This document shows positions 10,701 to 19,399 of a stretch of 64,000 nucleotides of DNA, piece by piece. The notes beneath the pieces were generated by a model. That model was not told the origin of the DNA, did not search any database, and saw only the letters and a list, made by a program, of their open reading frames with translations. This DNA is from Odontocerum albicorne. Taxonomy: Eukaryota; Arthropoda; Insecta; Trichoptera; Odontoceridae. A program made the translations under genes and the position numbers. Positions within the stretch are counted from its first letter, which is position 1; each line of letters begins with the position of its first letter. The stretch lies in assembly GCA_949825065.1 (NCBI GenBank), contig OX463844.1, forward strand, positions 27,065,056 through 27,129,055, in the 5' to 3' direction.

Positions 10701-13700
10701 CAATCTCAAATGAATCGCCATATGCAACAGTGGACAGCTGAAAAAAAAATTGATTGTATCCTATATTAAGAAACACTAGGCTACTCTGACTTTGTGACCT
10801 TAAGAAAAAGTTTTTTTAATTTTCTTTTCAAGAAAATTAAGGTAGTCCTTAAGGTTGCCTACAGTCCTTAAACTAAACAATAAGTTAAAAGCTAAATAAC
10901 TTTTTCCACTTTAAAAGCAATTGTTGATCCTCCCACCTTCTGTGATAAAATATGTTTCTGTTTGCGTTGTGGTTTCCTATTTTCACTTAGGTGTAGCAAC
11001 AGTAGAGAAAAAGCTCCTAAAGTTTTTTTGCATGCCATCAATAATGTAAATCTCACTATATGGAAACTTGACTACTCCTAATGTCAGTAGGGATGATGGA
11101 GATCTCAACAGAGTCATAATCTAATTACTTAAGATCCCTTTTTGACCTAAATGTAGTATAATAAGCATTATTAAAAATAATATTTAAGTGTACAATATAT
11201 CACACTCAATTCAATTGAAAATATATTTACTGTAAACTTTTATCATGAGCTGTGTGTTAATAAAACTTCTTCAATTCAAAGTCAGGACCTGAGGAGCACA
11301 GAGAAAAAATATTGGATCGTAGCAATCACAACCTCTCAACCGCATTATGTACATCAATTAGTGAAAAACTAGATCATACTTTGAAGGGCCTTATATAAAA
11401 AGAAGAAGAAAAACTAATCTTTTATTTCCTTGAAAAATGTCTCTTTTTTTAATTTTAAGAATAGGTTATTAAAAATCTCTTGATAAGCGAAATTGCTTAA
11501 TAAAATAATGTTTGAATGACTATCAATATTCTACTAAAGTAGTAATACTTACTAGATTCATATTTGACAAAGAAAAGTCAGTTGTGGGTCTCACTATGTT
11601 GACTGTGTATTGAGCTTTCATTGCCGGTTCATCAAAGCATGGAAAAGCTTGTCTTGCATAAGTTGGCTCAAATTTAGAAGTAGCAATTTTTCTGAAAAAT
11701 TAATAGTGTTAATTTTTTCAATAAATTTACACCTTGTTTCTGATATTGTTTCATAAAATTTGTTATGCACACCAAAATATTTGCTTTATGATACAGAACA
11801 GACAATTACAGTAAAGTAGAAAAAAAATCAAAAGTATTATAGCACGCTACCTTAAAACAGTATTATTTTGTCAAAGTAGCTTTGACAGCAAATAATTTAA
11901 TGCAGCACAAAATTCCCAATTATAAAAGAAATTTGAAAAAATGCTTTACATCCCAGAAAATCTTTAATTGTTTTGACTCGCCTAAATAATTCTGTAACTG
12001 CCATCCTACATAACACGAGTATAAAGTTATAATTAAGAAAGTCTTGTAGAAAATATAAAAAATGATATCTTCTACAACTTATACGAAAGAACTATAAAAA
12101 AATCAATAAGTTAAATAAAAGAAGTGCCCTACAAATACACGCTATCTTTCGTTATATTTAATAATTTGACTAACGAAGATAGACTGCGTTTATTGAAGTT
12201 GCCTACTGTCCAATAAAGACCAAATCATGGAGACTTGATTGTTATAAGATTTTGAGCAATCATTATGATTGCTCAGAACTCCGCTCTAACAATTTTTTTA
12301 ACTAAAATACGCATTTAAGAGGATATCCATTAAAACTTATAACCAAATTTCACAATAATAATCAATCTAAGAAAACATTGTTTTGTCAACCAAGTTGTAG
12401 AATCTAAGAACTGCTCTATAGTGTAGTGAGTGCTGCGAAATTTGAACCAGTTTAAAAAGCATCTGGACAAGTTTCGACGAAAAAACTAAAAAATGATGTT
12501 TTGGTGATGTTACTAGGCTAAACAAGTTACAGAAACCACACCAGCCACTCTAATTTCATGGTAAGGTGATGTAACAGTTAAAATTTAATAACTCTACCCT
12601 TAATAGTAACACATTGATCAATAAGTCCCGGGACTAACCAACAGATGGCTCCTCTCATGACAAATCCATACCATTCTCAGTTAGTACTAGCCTTTAGAAA
12701 TTAAGTTGTGTGAGATAGCTGACATTCTAAAGATATCATTTGGTAGTGTTTACACTATTTTGCAACGATGATTCAGAGCGCTGTATGGCACTGTTTACGC
12801 GAAATAAACCGGAGTTTTTGCATCGGTATGTGACAATGGATAAAACTTGGATCCACCACTATACTCTGGAATCAAATCGGCAGTCAGCTGAGTGGAGAAC
12901 AGCCGGTGAAAGTCGTCCAAAGTGAGCAAAAACTCAACAGTCGGCCGGGAAGGTTATGGCTTCCGTATTTTGGGATGTGCATGGTATTATAATCATCGAT
13001 CACCTTTAAAAGGGAAAAACCATCAATAGCGAATATTACATAGCGTTATTGGAGCGTTTGAAGGCAGAAATTGCAAAAAAACGGCCCCATATGAAGAAGA
13101 AAAAAGTTCTCTTTCATCAGGACAACGCACCGTGTCACAAGTTGATGGTAAGGATGGCCAAATTGCATGAGTTGAACTTCGAATTGCTTGCGCACCCACC
13201 ATATTCTCCGGATTTGACCCCTAGCGACTATTGGCTGTTCGCAGACCTCAAAAAGATGCTCCAGGGAGAGATTTGGCTCCAATGAAAAAGTGATTGCCGA
13301 AACTAACGCCTATTTTGAAACCAAAGATAAATCTTTCTACACGGCTGGCACAGAAAAGTTAGGAAAGCGCTGGAATGAATGTATCGCTCTTGAAGGAGAC
13401 TATGTTGATGAATAAAGAAGAATTTTGGCAAACAAATGTTGTTTTAGTAGTTAGTCCCGGGACTTATTGATCGATGTGTTAGGTCAACTAGAATCAACAG
13501 AGGACGTATTGTTTCATTATATTCTTATATGTTAAAAAAAGTATTCCACGCGATTATCAAATTTCTTTTAACAAAAGGGAAAAGTCCAGCAGAAATTCAA
13601 TGTTTAGATGCTATCTACAGAGAATCTTTTCAGACATATACCATAGTGAAGTATCGAGCTAAATAGTTTCACTTAGGCAAAGAATCGATTTAAGATGACC

Positions 13701-16248
13701 CTCGTCAAGGCAGAAGCACTCATGGGTTACAAGATAGAAAACTAAAATCAAAAGAAATAGCAGCAAAGTGTGGACTTTCCAAAACATAGTGATTTGAATT
13801 CCTCATACGTGAATAAGGTGAGCGCAAGATGAGTGCCAAAACTATTGAGTGGTGTCCAAAGGTAAATGTACTCGATGTTGCAAAATATTTTAATGCTCTA
13901 TGATGGGACAAAAAAATAAATAATTGAGTCAATTGTCACAGGGGATGAAACTATGGTTTTGTACCATGATCATCTATTAAAAAGGAACCTGATGGAGTGG
14001 CACAGTCTGGGATCACAACAGCCCATAAAAGCTAAGGTGACAACCCCAAAAAAATTAAGGCAAATTTTTTTTGGTATAACAAGGAATTCTACTAATTGAC
14101 TTCAAAAACAGAAACACTTCAACTGTTGGCGAGTAATATACGTCATTAATATACAAATTAGAGGATGCCATAAAAACAAAATTCCGAGCAAAGCTGTCAC
14201 GAAGCGGGAGATTATGGCACAACAACGCGCCAGTGTACACATCTGTTACTGCAAATGCTGCCATTTAAAATTGTGATTTCCAAAGTCCCGACTTGGTCGT
14301 CAATTTTTTTATTTTCAAAACAGACATTCCATTTGCGTGTTTTATTGCACTTTAAAAATATTAATGAAAGATTCTCAAATTTGGAATATGTTTACTTGTG
14401 ACTTATACTATCACAAATGAGTGCATGGAAAATAACTGAGATATGTTTGATTTCTGAATCGTAAAGATGTATGTTATGACTTGCAGAGCAGAGATCGGTA
14501 TGCTTTGACTAAGTATGTACTTTTGTATTGTTATTTAAACCCTTTTAAAATGTCAGTTAAATTTAGTGTAACTCAAGCATATTCGCTTTATGAATTTAAA
14601 TTTGGTTCAAAAGCATGCCGTAAGATATGTATGGCATTTGGAGATGTGGTAAAAGAATATACCACGTAGAAGTGGTTTAAAAAAGTTTCTTCTGACAATG
14701 AATCACTTGAAAATTCACCCTGTTCAGGATGATCTTACACTATTGATAATGAATAATTATGTGTTATTGAAAATATTTCAAAAGTAACATGTCAAGAACT
14801 TTCTGAAGTCAGTGATGAAACATTTAGTTTACATTTGCATTTAATTGAAAGATCATGAGTGAGTAATGAAGGATTAGAGCAAGTTGAAGAGTTCTGCTAT
14901 TTAGGTAGTATTTTCTCACATGGTGGAAAAGTTACTAGGGATATTGACCGGTGTTTAGCGATAGGAAAAGAGTTAATGGGGCACTAAAACATATATGCTC
15001 AAATCGGACAGTATCAAAATCTGCCAAGATCCACAAAACAGTATTTTAGTACCAACGTTGATGTATGGGAGTGAAATGTGGATGTAGGAAAAGACTGAAA
15101 AGAGCCAAATAAATGTGTATACTTAGAAGAATACATGTGGTGACAATGTATATAACAGAATATGGGATGAAGTGATTTGGAGCGAATGTCAACTTAAGGA
15201 TAATGTGTTGATTAAAATGAAGACGAGCACTCAGAAATGGTTTGGATATGTGGAATGTATGAATGACGAGACAAATATAACAAAACAAATATGTAGTGCA
15301 AATGTGAGTAGAAGACATAATAGCGGAAGACCAAGGAAAATATGGTTGGATCAAGTGAATGATATTTCGAAAGAAGGAAATGAAGTTAAATCGTAGGAGC
15401 TGTATAAGGTTGTGGTAGAGGCGAAATGTCTGGCACTCTGTCCTCCTCTGCCTACCCTGATAGGGAAACATCGTGATATGTGTGTATTTCTGATATTTAA
15501 AAAAAATGACATTATTTTACAATTTTAAGAGGATTCCCTAACGTTAAGTTGGTTAACGTTAATGAATTAATTGATAAAATAAAAAATATAAATAGATAAG
15601 ATAAATCAATTACCTAACATTGCCATTTGGTAGTTTATATGAACTTTGATACAATCCAACAATTCGATTTTTCATATCTCCGTTGTACTCCAAAATCAAC
15701 TTATAACCGCTTGGTTCCAAGGGTGAATCTAATTCCAATATTAAATGCTCCAATGATTCAAGGGTATAAGTTTTTTTAATAGACATTGACACATTTTCAT
15801 CGATTTTTAATAAATTAGCTTTGGTAATATTCAAACTTTTACTATGTAAAACAATTTTTTCAGATTTTTTTCCAATGTTTATACTTATCTGAACAACACC
15901 GGTAAAAAGGCCACTTTCCAAATCGGGATGTAAAAGCAAGTCATAATGAGTAGGCGTTATAAATTTTGACAACCTAAAATTATCTTTCAGATAATTACTA
16001 TGAGGTTCCATTTTATCAACGTTTGAAAGAACTGTTTTGTTTAATTTGTTTTTCACTGTTTCATTAGACAATTTTTCAATTAAAAAAATATTATCAACAC
16101 CACTTCTGACAGTTGTATTTACTATCCCGCCACGAAAGGCCACAAACAATCCGCCGGCTCCGTTCATAGAGCAAAGATATGAAATTATCCAAAGACAAAT
16201 AATGTTCTTCGATAACACCGTTATCGCGCCACATTTAAAACACATCAT
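1684..16248 (-). CDS. aminopeptidase N (M1 family), 5' half of gene, isoform A
   Basis: Zinc aminopeptidase of the M1 family, which removes N-terminal residues from peptides. In insects these are commonly secreted or anchored to gut membranes. Exons in transcript order are 16248-15614, 11691-11553, 10737-10467, 3708-3538 and 1781-1684. Every junction is GT-AG and keeps phase, giving [12 protein letters not shown], then [12 protein letters not shown], then GNLVTMKWW across the splices. Visible motifs are the N-terminal beta domain ([14 protein letters not shown]), FPCFDEP, GAMEHWG in place of the usual GAMENWG, HEISH, and LNEGFA with the third zinc ligand 18 residues after HEISH. The catalytic Tyr region and ERAP1-like C-terminus lie beyond position 1. 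Introns are large and packed with transposons. Asn to His in GAMEN is unusual and could affect exopeptidase specificity. Confidence 0.9.
1832..3164 (+). mobile_element. mariner element with CGAGG termini, complete but dead
   Basis: A 1,333-bp mariner flanked by TA on both sides. The terminal inverted repeats start CGAGGCGTATCCAGAAAGTA and end in the near-perfect complement (CTGGATATGCCTCG). It is inserted in the intron between aminopeptidase exons 4 and 5, opposite to the gene. It carries one transposase frame (see next entry). Confidence 0.92.
2000..3064 (+). pseudogene. mariner transposase, active-site Asp lost and frameshifted
   Basis: DD34D mariner transposase starting at ATG 2000. The N-terminal helix-turn-helix region ([25 protein letters not shown]) and the linker motif WVPKQLT are clear. 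Catalytic residues: D163 (TGDETW) present; position 257 is Asn (HNNARPH instead of HDNARPH); D292 (APSDYYLF) present. The reading frame slips just after the third Asp, between about 2895 and 2970. The true C-terminus ([10 protein letters not shown] to GDYVEK, stop at 3062-3064) continues in another frame, while the open frame runs on to 3037. Both lesions make this copy inactive. Confidence 0.9.
3303..3515. repeat. 69-bp tandem repeat, three copies
   Basis: Three near-identical 69-bp units (starts about 3303, 3372, 3441), each running from attgccctctcataac to catatgacgacat. Each unit contains partly complementary pieces (atgcatctt and aagatgcat). Because 69 is divisible by three, the array shows an open frame on the minus strand that is not a gene. 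It begins about 20 bp inside the intron from the donor of aminopeptidase exon 4. Confidence 0.95.
3538..3708 (-). CDS. aminopeptidase N exon 4 (GAMEH and HEISH)
   Basis: 171-bp exon reading [20 protein letters not shown] through [14 protein letters not shown]. Acceptor TTTTAG|ATATG; donor TTTGG|GTAATT. HEISH is the zinc-binding and catalytic HExxH of M1 peptidases. The substrate-binding GAMEN motif is GAMEH here. The exon joins in phase to LPKL of the exon at 10467 and to VTMKWW of the exon at 1781. The preceding intron is about 6.8 kb and contains a mariner, an LTR element nested in another mariner, and LINE scraps. Confidence 0.93.
3720..4190. other. intron, nothing recognised
   Basis: AT-rich intronic sequence of the aminopeptidase gene. 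I see no frame, repeat array or transposon end I can support. Confidence 0.4.
4190..4460 (+). mobile_element. CR1-like LINE fragment
   Basis: The plus strand, with frame breaks, reads the C-terminal region of a CR1-type reverse transcriptase (Trp-Asn-Pro-Tyr, then Ile-Glu-Leu-Leu-Glu-Ile-Val-Gln and a Leu-Lys-Leu-Pro-Thr-Leu-Gln end). The last words, tttattgaagttgcctact, recur at 12190. Confidence 0.6.
4500..4700 (-). pseudogene. mariner transposase C-terminal scrap
   Basis: The minus strand reads [10 protein letters not shown] through [12 protein letters not shown] to KGDYVEK with one internal stop. This is the end of a DD34D transposase after the third Asp. It ends about 130 bp before the next mariner. 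The family is closer to the 8974-10023 transposase than to the irritans-type copies. Confidence 0.75.
4826..6107 (-). pseudogene. irritans-type mariner, full length but frame-broken
   Basis: A 1,282-bp element between TA dinucleotides (4824-4825 and 6108-6109), with terminal repeats ACACATCGATCAATAAGCC and a slightly diverged complement. The transposase lies on the minus strand in pieces: the HTH part from about 5930 to 5700, a middle part 5701-5477, and the catalytic end 5351-4890. Frame changes separate them. The second catalytic Asp is Glu (HQENAPCH); the third is intact (CSDYWLF). This is the best template for the deleted sister copies at 274-855 and 12609-13479. Confidence 0.9.
6110..6574. 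other. intron, nothing recognised
   Basis: Low-complexity AT-rich intronic DNA of the aminopeptidase gene. No gene or named repeat seen. Confidence 0.4.
6602..7191 (+). repeat. 5' LTR
   Basis: From TGTATCGG to CTGTCCGGTACA. The final block (tctttgtgcctgtccggtac) matches the end of the 3' LTR at 8909-8928. The sequence that follows (aagtggtccttcgcagccgg) is where a primer-binding site would be expected, though I cannot assign the tRNA. Confidence 0.8.
7512..8576 (+). CDS. gag-like ORF of the LTR element, rearranged
   Basis: 354-aa frame from ATG 7512. Residues 1-60 are Ser/Asp-rich then strongly charged with a predicted coiled-coil look ([20 protein letters not shown]). The second half is low complexity and built from a ~275-bp internal duplication: [18 protein letters not shown] occurs twice, about 90 residues apart. 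No zinc knuckle or protease motif is visible. The C-terminus reads into the 3' LTR, so this is probably a truncated gag joined to LTR by deletion. It is transcribed opposite to the host mariner and the aminopeptidase gene. Confidence 0.55.
   Translation: MPSLRSGKTPAMEARDQSDDSSDNESVASSRAETKDTIRRLRKEIRNVNRKIAASKRKHRLQAATDDAIHGPSEERVPDALAADPLRLTEDWVSQPQDPLVQIAAMLAEVIRSSQGSGAPTAPACEEVARMVGALITSIRDQHCANQGQIGASQHRACPQDERHAEKRRMCQDTAGRNDNVRSASTHHAMMKDIVAKPKKSEASEKVGANRGKVCATRECANLGKICATRHCAKRHCAMRASARKGDNAWPRDKRHAENRRRVKDAASCDESARPTSTPHARDVIAKPKKSEASEKVGANRGKICTTRAFMFTSLLTSAEIMFTSLLTSSEKYILSNTDFTVFLLETRYPTSTA
8440..8929 (+). repeat. 3' LTR, 5' end missing
   Basis: Recognised by attctcagtaataccgattt at 8509 (also 7000) and by the shared end CTGTCCGGTACA. 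Its 5' boundary is uncertain because a short direct repeat (tcatgttcacttcacttctc) is duplicated at the junction with the gag region. Confidence 0.7.
8974..10023 (-). CDS. mariner transposase, open reading frame intact
   Basis: 349-aa DD34D transposase that would cut and paste its own element at TA sites. Start taken at ATG 10023 (MEKEQYRS); the open frame extends upstream to 10056 only through a GTG. N-terminal HTH DNA-binding region about residues 5-110 ([31 protein letters not shown]), linker WVPRLLT near 119-125, catalytic D158 (VDETW), D252 (HHDNAPVH) and D287 (APCDFFLF) with 34 residues between the last two. No stop or frameshift. Both terminal repeats remain, but an LTR element now separates the gene from one of them. 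Confidence 0.93.
   Translation of the reverse strand: MEKEQYRSVIRFLFLKGKSRSEIKERLDAVYGDSSPSMATVKNWFNEFQRGRTSVFDEPRPCAPKTATTEDNVTKIHDLVLADRRLKVREIAETVGISKDRVGHILHEVLGMRKLTARWVPRLLTRDNKHNLETTSEQCLTMFKRNPKEFLCRFVNVDETWIHWYTPETKKQSKQWTSPGERAPKKAKTVLSAGKVMATVFWDSKGVIYIDFLEKGKTVTGLYYAELLGRFDTELQKKRPHLAKKKVLFHHDNAPVHTSAVATAKLVELGYELLPHPPYSPDLAPCDFFLFPNLKKSLAGQKFESNEEVIAATEAYFADLQKTYFSDGLKKLEHRWVKCIELKGDYVEK
10205..10450 (-). mobile_element. LINE fragment (family A)
   Basis: Antisense LINE RT tail, closely similar to 34770-35030 and 1268-1570 (cttctttcaaaatatcattc, cacatttgcacta, cattcattctacatg). It directly follows the right TA of the mariner at 6577-10201, so the mariner probably inserted at its edge. 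Confidence 0.65.
10467..10737 (-). CDS. aminopeptidase N exon 3
   Basis: 271-bp exon: [34 protein letters not shown], then [17 protein letters not shown] and YPLPKL. This is the end of the N-terminal domain and start of the catalytic domain in M1 enzymes (family pattern PMSTYL and YPLPK). Acceptor TTTTCAG|CTGTCC, donor AATTAG|GTATGT. In phase with its neighbours at 11553 and 3708. Confidence 0.92.
10740..11550. other. intron, nothing recognised
   Basis: About 800 bp of AT-rich intron between aminopeptidase exons 2 and 3 with no transposon I can identify. Confidence 0.5.
11553..11691 (-). CDS. aminopeptidase N exon 2, shared junction point
   Basis: 139-bp exon: [20 protein letters not shown] and [20 protein letters not shown]. 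FEPTxAR and FPCFDEP are M1 hallmarks. Acceptor TTTCAG|AAAAATTGC, donor AATCTA|GTAAGT. Its 5' phase accepts both the exon ending at 15614 (AG + A gives Arg) and the exon ending at 22699 (AA + A gives Lys), which is the basis for proposing two alternative 5' ends. Confidence 0.92.
11700..12160. other. intron, nothing recognised
   Basis: AT-rich intronic sequence without a supportable feature. Confidence 0.4.
12165..12230 (+). mobile_element. CR1-like LINE scrap
   Basis: Repeats the phrase tttattgaagttgcctact seen in the CR1-like fragment at 4190-4460, with similar flanking letters (gatagactgcg). Too short for more. Confidence 0.4.
12609..13479 (+). pseudogene. irritans-type mariner with internal deletions
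   Basis: 871-bp copy between TA dinucleotides (12607-12608 and 13480-13481) with both terminal repeats (ACACATTGATCAATAAG and complement). Compared with the 1,282-bp copy at 4826 it lacks about 340 bp of the HTH region and about 70 bp before ACGATGATTCAGAG. The catalytic region survives with all three Asp visible (MDKTW at the first site, [16 protein letters not shown]), but stops and frame changes break it. With both ends intact it could still be moved in trans. Confidence 0.88.
13530..14330 (+). pseudogene. decayed mariner, another lineage
   Basis: The plus strand gives fragments in mariner order: [32 protein letters not shown] (the KxSARWVP linker decayed), VTGDET, then [14 protein letters not shown] and SPDL-like remnants near 14290. 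Many stops. No clear terminal repeats. It starts about 50 bp after the irritans-type copy. Confidence 0.65.
14540..14830 (+). pseudogene. mariner N-terminal (HTH) remnant
   Basis: Reads [20 protein letters not shown], then [20 protein letters not shown] across stops. This matches the pattern of the first HTH and GRP-like motif of mariner transposases. The catalytic part is absent; a LINE fragment follows at once. Confidence 0.6.
14855..15485 (+). mobile_element. LINE fragment (family A), RT end
   Basis: Reads [20 protein letters not shown], then a region of stops, then an open stretch 15172-15396 with [31 protein letters not shown] and [12 protein letters not shown]. The order (CYLGS, RWFGHVxRM, GRPxxxWxDQ) is the standard 3' end of LINE reverse transcriptase ORFs. 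This is the best-preserved family-A tail in the window and the reference for the others. It ends near catcgtgatatgtgtg. Confidence 0.75.
15614..16248 (-). CDS. aminopeptidase N exon 1 (isoform A start)
   Basis: Start ATG 16248 in a good context (AACAATGATG), with upstream stops. The first 33 residues hold a short hydrophobic stretch ([12 protein letters not shown]) that could be a signal peptide or anchor. A variable linker follows with several Asn-Xaa-Thr/Ser sites, then the M1 N-terminal domain from [20 protein letters not shown] to [14 protein letters not shown]. Donor GTTAG|GTAATT. No similarity in the leader to the alternative first exon at 27255-27479. Confidence 0.85.
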
Positions 16249-16639
16249 TGTTCAAAATAATTTTTTAAAATTAAATACCGATAACGGCTATCGTGCCATA
16301 GCAGTGAATTGTAAAAGATGAAAGAGAACAATTTCATATGACATGATATTTATATATTCTGACACAAGTCAAACTTAATAAAATGTTAGACTAACAGAAA
16401 CATTACATATGGGTAAATAAATTTGATTAAATTTAAAAGTGTATTTAATATAAGCAGTTGCCTTATTTTAAATTGAGAAATGTGTTCGTTGTTTTAAAAA
16501 TCAGTGAAGTAACTAATAAATTTGATGATCATTCAAAATTAGATTCGTTAAAAAAACATTTAATCATTATTGAAGAAAGTAAAAAAAAAGACTACATATA
16601 TATTATATGATCATGTAGTGTCTCTTGCGGATTAGACAT

Positions 16640-17000
16640 AGATAACAGACTTCCAAACGTTTCTATCAAAGCACACAACGTTCACGTCCTCCACATTCAT
16701 AAACCTCACCATGCACAATCTTCTATTATTTATATTCCTCACTTTACCTTGTTTTATCATCTGGTTCATTGGATCCAACCATGTTTTCCTCGTCTATCTC
16801 TTCCACGCACAACTTGCACTTCTTACTTGTACATTCGTCAATTTTTCCACGTGTTCAAATCATTTTATTCATTTTTTCCACGTGTTTCAATCATTTTAAA
16901 GCTTCTTTATTTATCTTATTTAAAACATTCATGTTATGCATGTATTCATTTCTGATTTCTTCGTTCGCCTTTCTTTCAAGTATTACTTTAATACGTCAAG
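16640..17000 (-). mobile_element. LINE fragment (family A), diverged
   Basis: An antisense block reading like the other family-A tails (ggatccaaccatgttttcct, then a Cys/Phe-rich antisense frame). It is more diverged than the copies at 10205 and 34770. The overlapping plus-strand frames of 60-80 aa are antisense artefacts. Confidence 0.45.
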
Positions 17001-17444
17001 GTGAGAATTAACACATTTTTATGCACTGACATTTTTGCTACTTTTGATACAGCGCGGTTTTTGTTTATTACATTAAGTTCAAATTATATGTCAAAGTTTT
17101 ACATTACTTCATTATCAAAAAAAATTACCTGCTCATTTTTGGTGTATTACTATTTAAATTTGTTTGAAACTTTTTGTTTTCTAAAACGAAATACTAAGAA
17201 ATTAGAATATTGAAATGGGTAAGACACATCTTATTTTATTTTAAATATGTATTAAACAAAATTTGATCAACATATAAATCAGTCAAAAATAAGATACGCC
17301 CAAATATTCTCTTAATGATTTCATTGAAATTTTATTTAATTAGTATTCAATTAATTAATTCAAAATATGACAACGGCGCTATATCAAAGTAGCAAAATGA
17401 CATTACAAAATATTATGTTGTTGTCCACTTTCACGCGTCCACTG

Positions 17445-17875
17445 AAATGAAACTGGGACTTGACAAAATTAGGAGAAAAGTAATATTATTGTTGTGGAGA
17501 TACGTGCACTACGGCAAATTCACAGATGTATGAAAGTTTGTGGAATGATGATATCAAAGATAAATGCATGGATATGCAAGTGGACGTTGTTAGGAAGATT
17601 AAGAAAAGAACTTCAAGATGGTTTGGAGTTGCGGAGAGAATGAATGACCGAACGAATAAACAAGTCAGAAGTACACGGAGTGCATGGAAAATGTAGACTG
17701 AAAAAAAGGTGCCTAGATCAAACAGACCAGATTTTGAGAGGAGATAAATTGATAAGTAAGAATAATAGAATATTGTGCATGACGAGGTGTATTAATGAGG
17801 AAGAAGCGAAAGTTATGTATTCTGTATGCCTACCCCGCAAGAGATACGGCGTTGTGAGATACGTATGTTTGTATA
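17445..17875 (+). mobile_element. LINE fragment (family A), RT end
   Basis: Reads MYESLWNDDIKDKC and VVRKIKKRTSRWFGVAERMN, then GRPKKRCLDQ-like, then EEAKVMYSVCLPRKRYGVVR. Same 3' order as the copy at 14855, with frame breaks. The end ggcgttgtgagatac parallels ggtgtgatggtat at 25077. Confidence 0.65.
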
Positions 17876-17944
17876 TGTGTAATTTAATTAAATGGTTTAG
17901 ATATTTAATCAAATTGTATTATATAATAAAAATAAATAATGCTA

Positions 17945-18480
17945 CTTAACGTCACCATCAGCCAAGGGAGCATTTCTAAATCTCCAGTCAAGCTTGAATA
18001 ACGACCTCGTATTACAAAATTACCATTAGATTTCCATACACCATTCGCGACAAATACGTTACGTAATATACCTTTGGGGATATTTGATCGTAACAATATT
18101 GATAAACGAATCGTTTGTCATGCATTGGAAACCATCAAGTAATGAAATAAGTTGACATAGTTATGGATACTAATGCGATGTTTTTACTTTGTTGGATGAC
18201 AGGATGACATTTATTGAAATCTCATCAACAGCAAGACTACTTCCAAGGACTAGTAGTAGTACGCCTGTCACACCAAATGGATTCGGGTTCGGTTCAAAAA
18301 ATATGATCCAATCTGTTTTTTTTTTCATATTAAGCCTTTCAATACATTTTCGAACTGTACGCTGTTCCAGCTCGGGGGCTGCGAGATCGATCCCTGTTAG
18401 TTTCAAGATTTTTTTTAAATGGTTCCAGTCAGTTTCTCACTTAAGTTCTCTTTTAAATCTTTTTGATTAGTTTGAAGAGA
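17945..18480 (-). other. unidentified protein-like remnant
   Basis: The minus strand has two adjacent open stretches: 18406-18170, continuing upstream past 18440 (LKLTGIDLAAPELEQRTVRK, TDWIIFFEPNPNPFGVTGVL), and 18096-17945 (YVFVANGVWKSNGNFVIRGR). The composition looks like real protein, not antisense noise, but I recognise no family. It lies between the two alternative aminopeptidase 5' exons and shows no match to M1 motifs. It is probably a broken transposon or gene fragment. Confidence 0.3.
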
Positions 18481-18649
18481 TACCTCATGGCAATTGGCCC
18501 GCCAGCATGTACATATCGGAAGTATTTATTGTATAATACGAGTATAATCAAATTATTGTACTCTATTTTTTTAAGTATTATTTTATAAGGACTATTTTTT
18601 TATTCTTCGAGTTGCTGTCTGAGATTATACTATAGAGAAGATATTTAAA

Positions 18650-19160
18650 AAACGTGAACCGGGCTATGGCGTCGAATAGACCAGCGTGGACAATGACCCT
18701 TGCAATGTATCAGTCTTTCACTAAAGAAGAAGAGTAACAAAGGAATATTTAAATACTTATCCATTTTTGGGTCGGCACGGAACCCATAACCACGAGGCCG
18801 CTTTACACAGATGTTGCTTCTAGTAAGATATTTTTTCTTTTGATATTTTTATCGATCGACAGTAAATAACGATGGCATCATTGTTTAAAACTGTTTTGTT
18901 GAAGCAATAACATCAATCAATAAATTATTTTGTTAGGTTAACTATTAATCTGAAGTATGTTACATATTCAATAAGATGTTGCGTAACAAGATTTTGATGG
19001 AGATGCATTATCAGTCATGGGTGTTTGTATTTTCCAAAATATAGGTTCAAATTTCTTGGTGAATTTCTTGACAATAAACATTTTTTCGATAGATAGGTTA
19101 TACGGTTTATTCGGACTTTTATAGTCTTAGAGAGTTGAAAATTTTACGTCAATATCTTCC
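18650..19160. other. no gene recognised
   Basis: AT-rich sequence with a more GC-rich island near 18655-18825 (gggtcggcacggaacccata) that may be transposon-derived but that I cannot assign. Confidence 0.3.
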
Positions 19161-19164
19161 AACA

Positions 19165-19360
19165 AAGAAAATTTAAACTTTTATTAATCCATTTGTTGTA
19201 TCGCGTATGGATTATTGTAATTCTATATATTCTGGTCGACCTGGTTTGCAATTTTTTAAACTCCAGCCTCTTTTCAATGCAACTGGTAGGCTGATATATG
19301 GCTGTCATAAATATTGTCATATTAGTCCGAATCTAAAAAGTCTAGACTACCTCAAGTCGA
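19165..19360 (+). mobile_element. CR1-like LINE fragment
   Basis: Reads RMDYCNSIYSGRPGLQFFKL, then FNATGRLIYGCHKYCHISPN and LKSLDYLK. This is the MDYCNSLL ... LQRVQNAAARLI ... HITPxLKxLHWL block from the RT C-terminus of CR1/jockey-like LINEs. Confidence 0.7.
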
Positions 19361-19396
19361 AAGACACAATGGATGTTTCCATTGTGTCTTTCGACT
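19355..19396. repeat. perfect short hairpin (19-bp arms, 4-nt loop)
   Basis: agtcgaaagacacaatgga and its exact complement are separated only by tgtt. The left arm is the end of the CR1-like coding text, so the right arm is a newly copied inverted duplicate. Confidence 0.95.
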
Positions 19397-19399
19397 CTA

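Noticed and set aside
1..18500. Footprint words in the aminopeptidase region
   Set aside because: No exact TACGAGTA/TACTCGTA found there; near-matches such as CACGAGTA at about 12016 were not counted.
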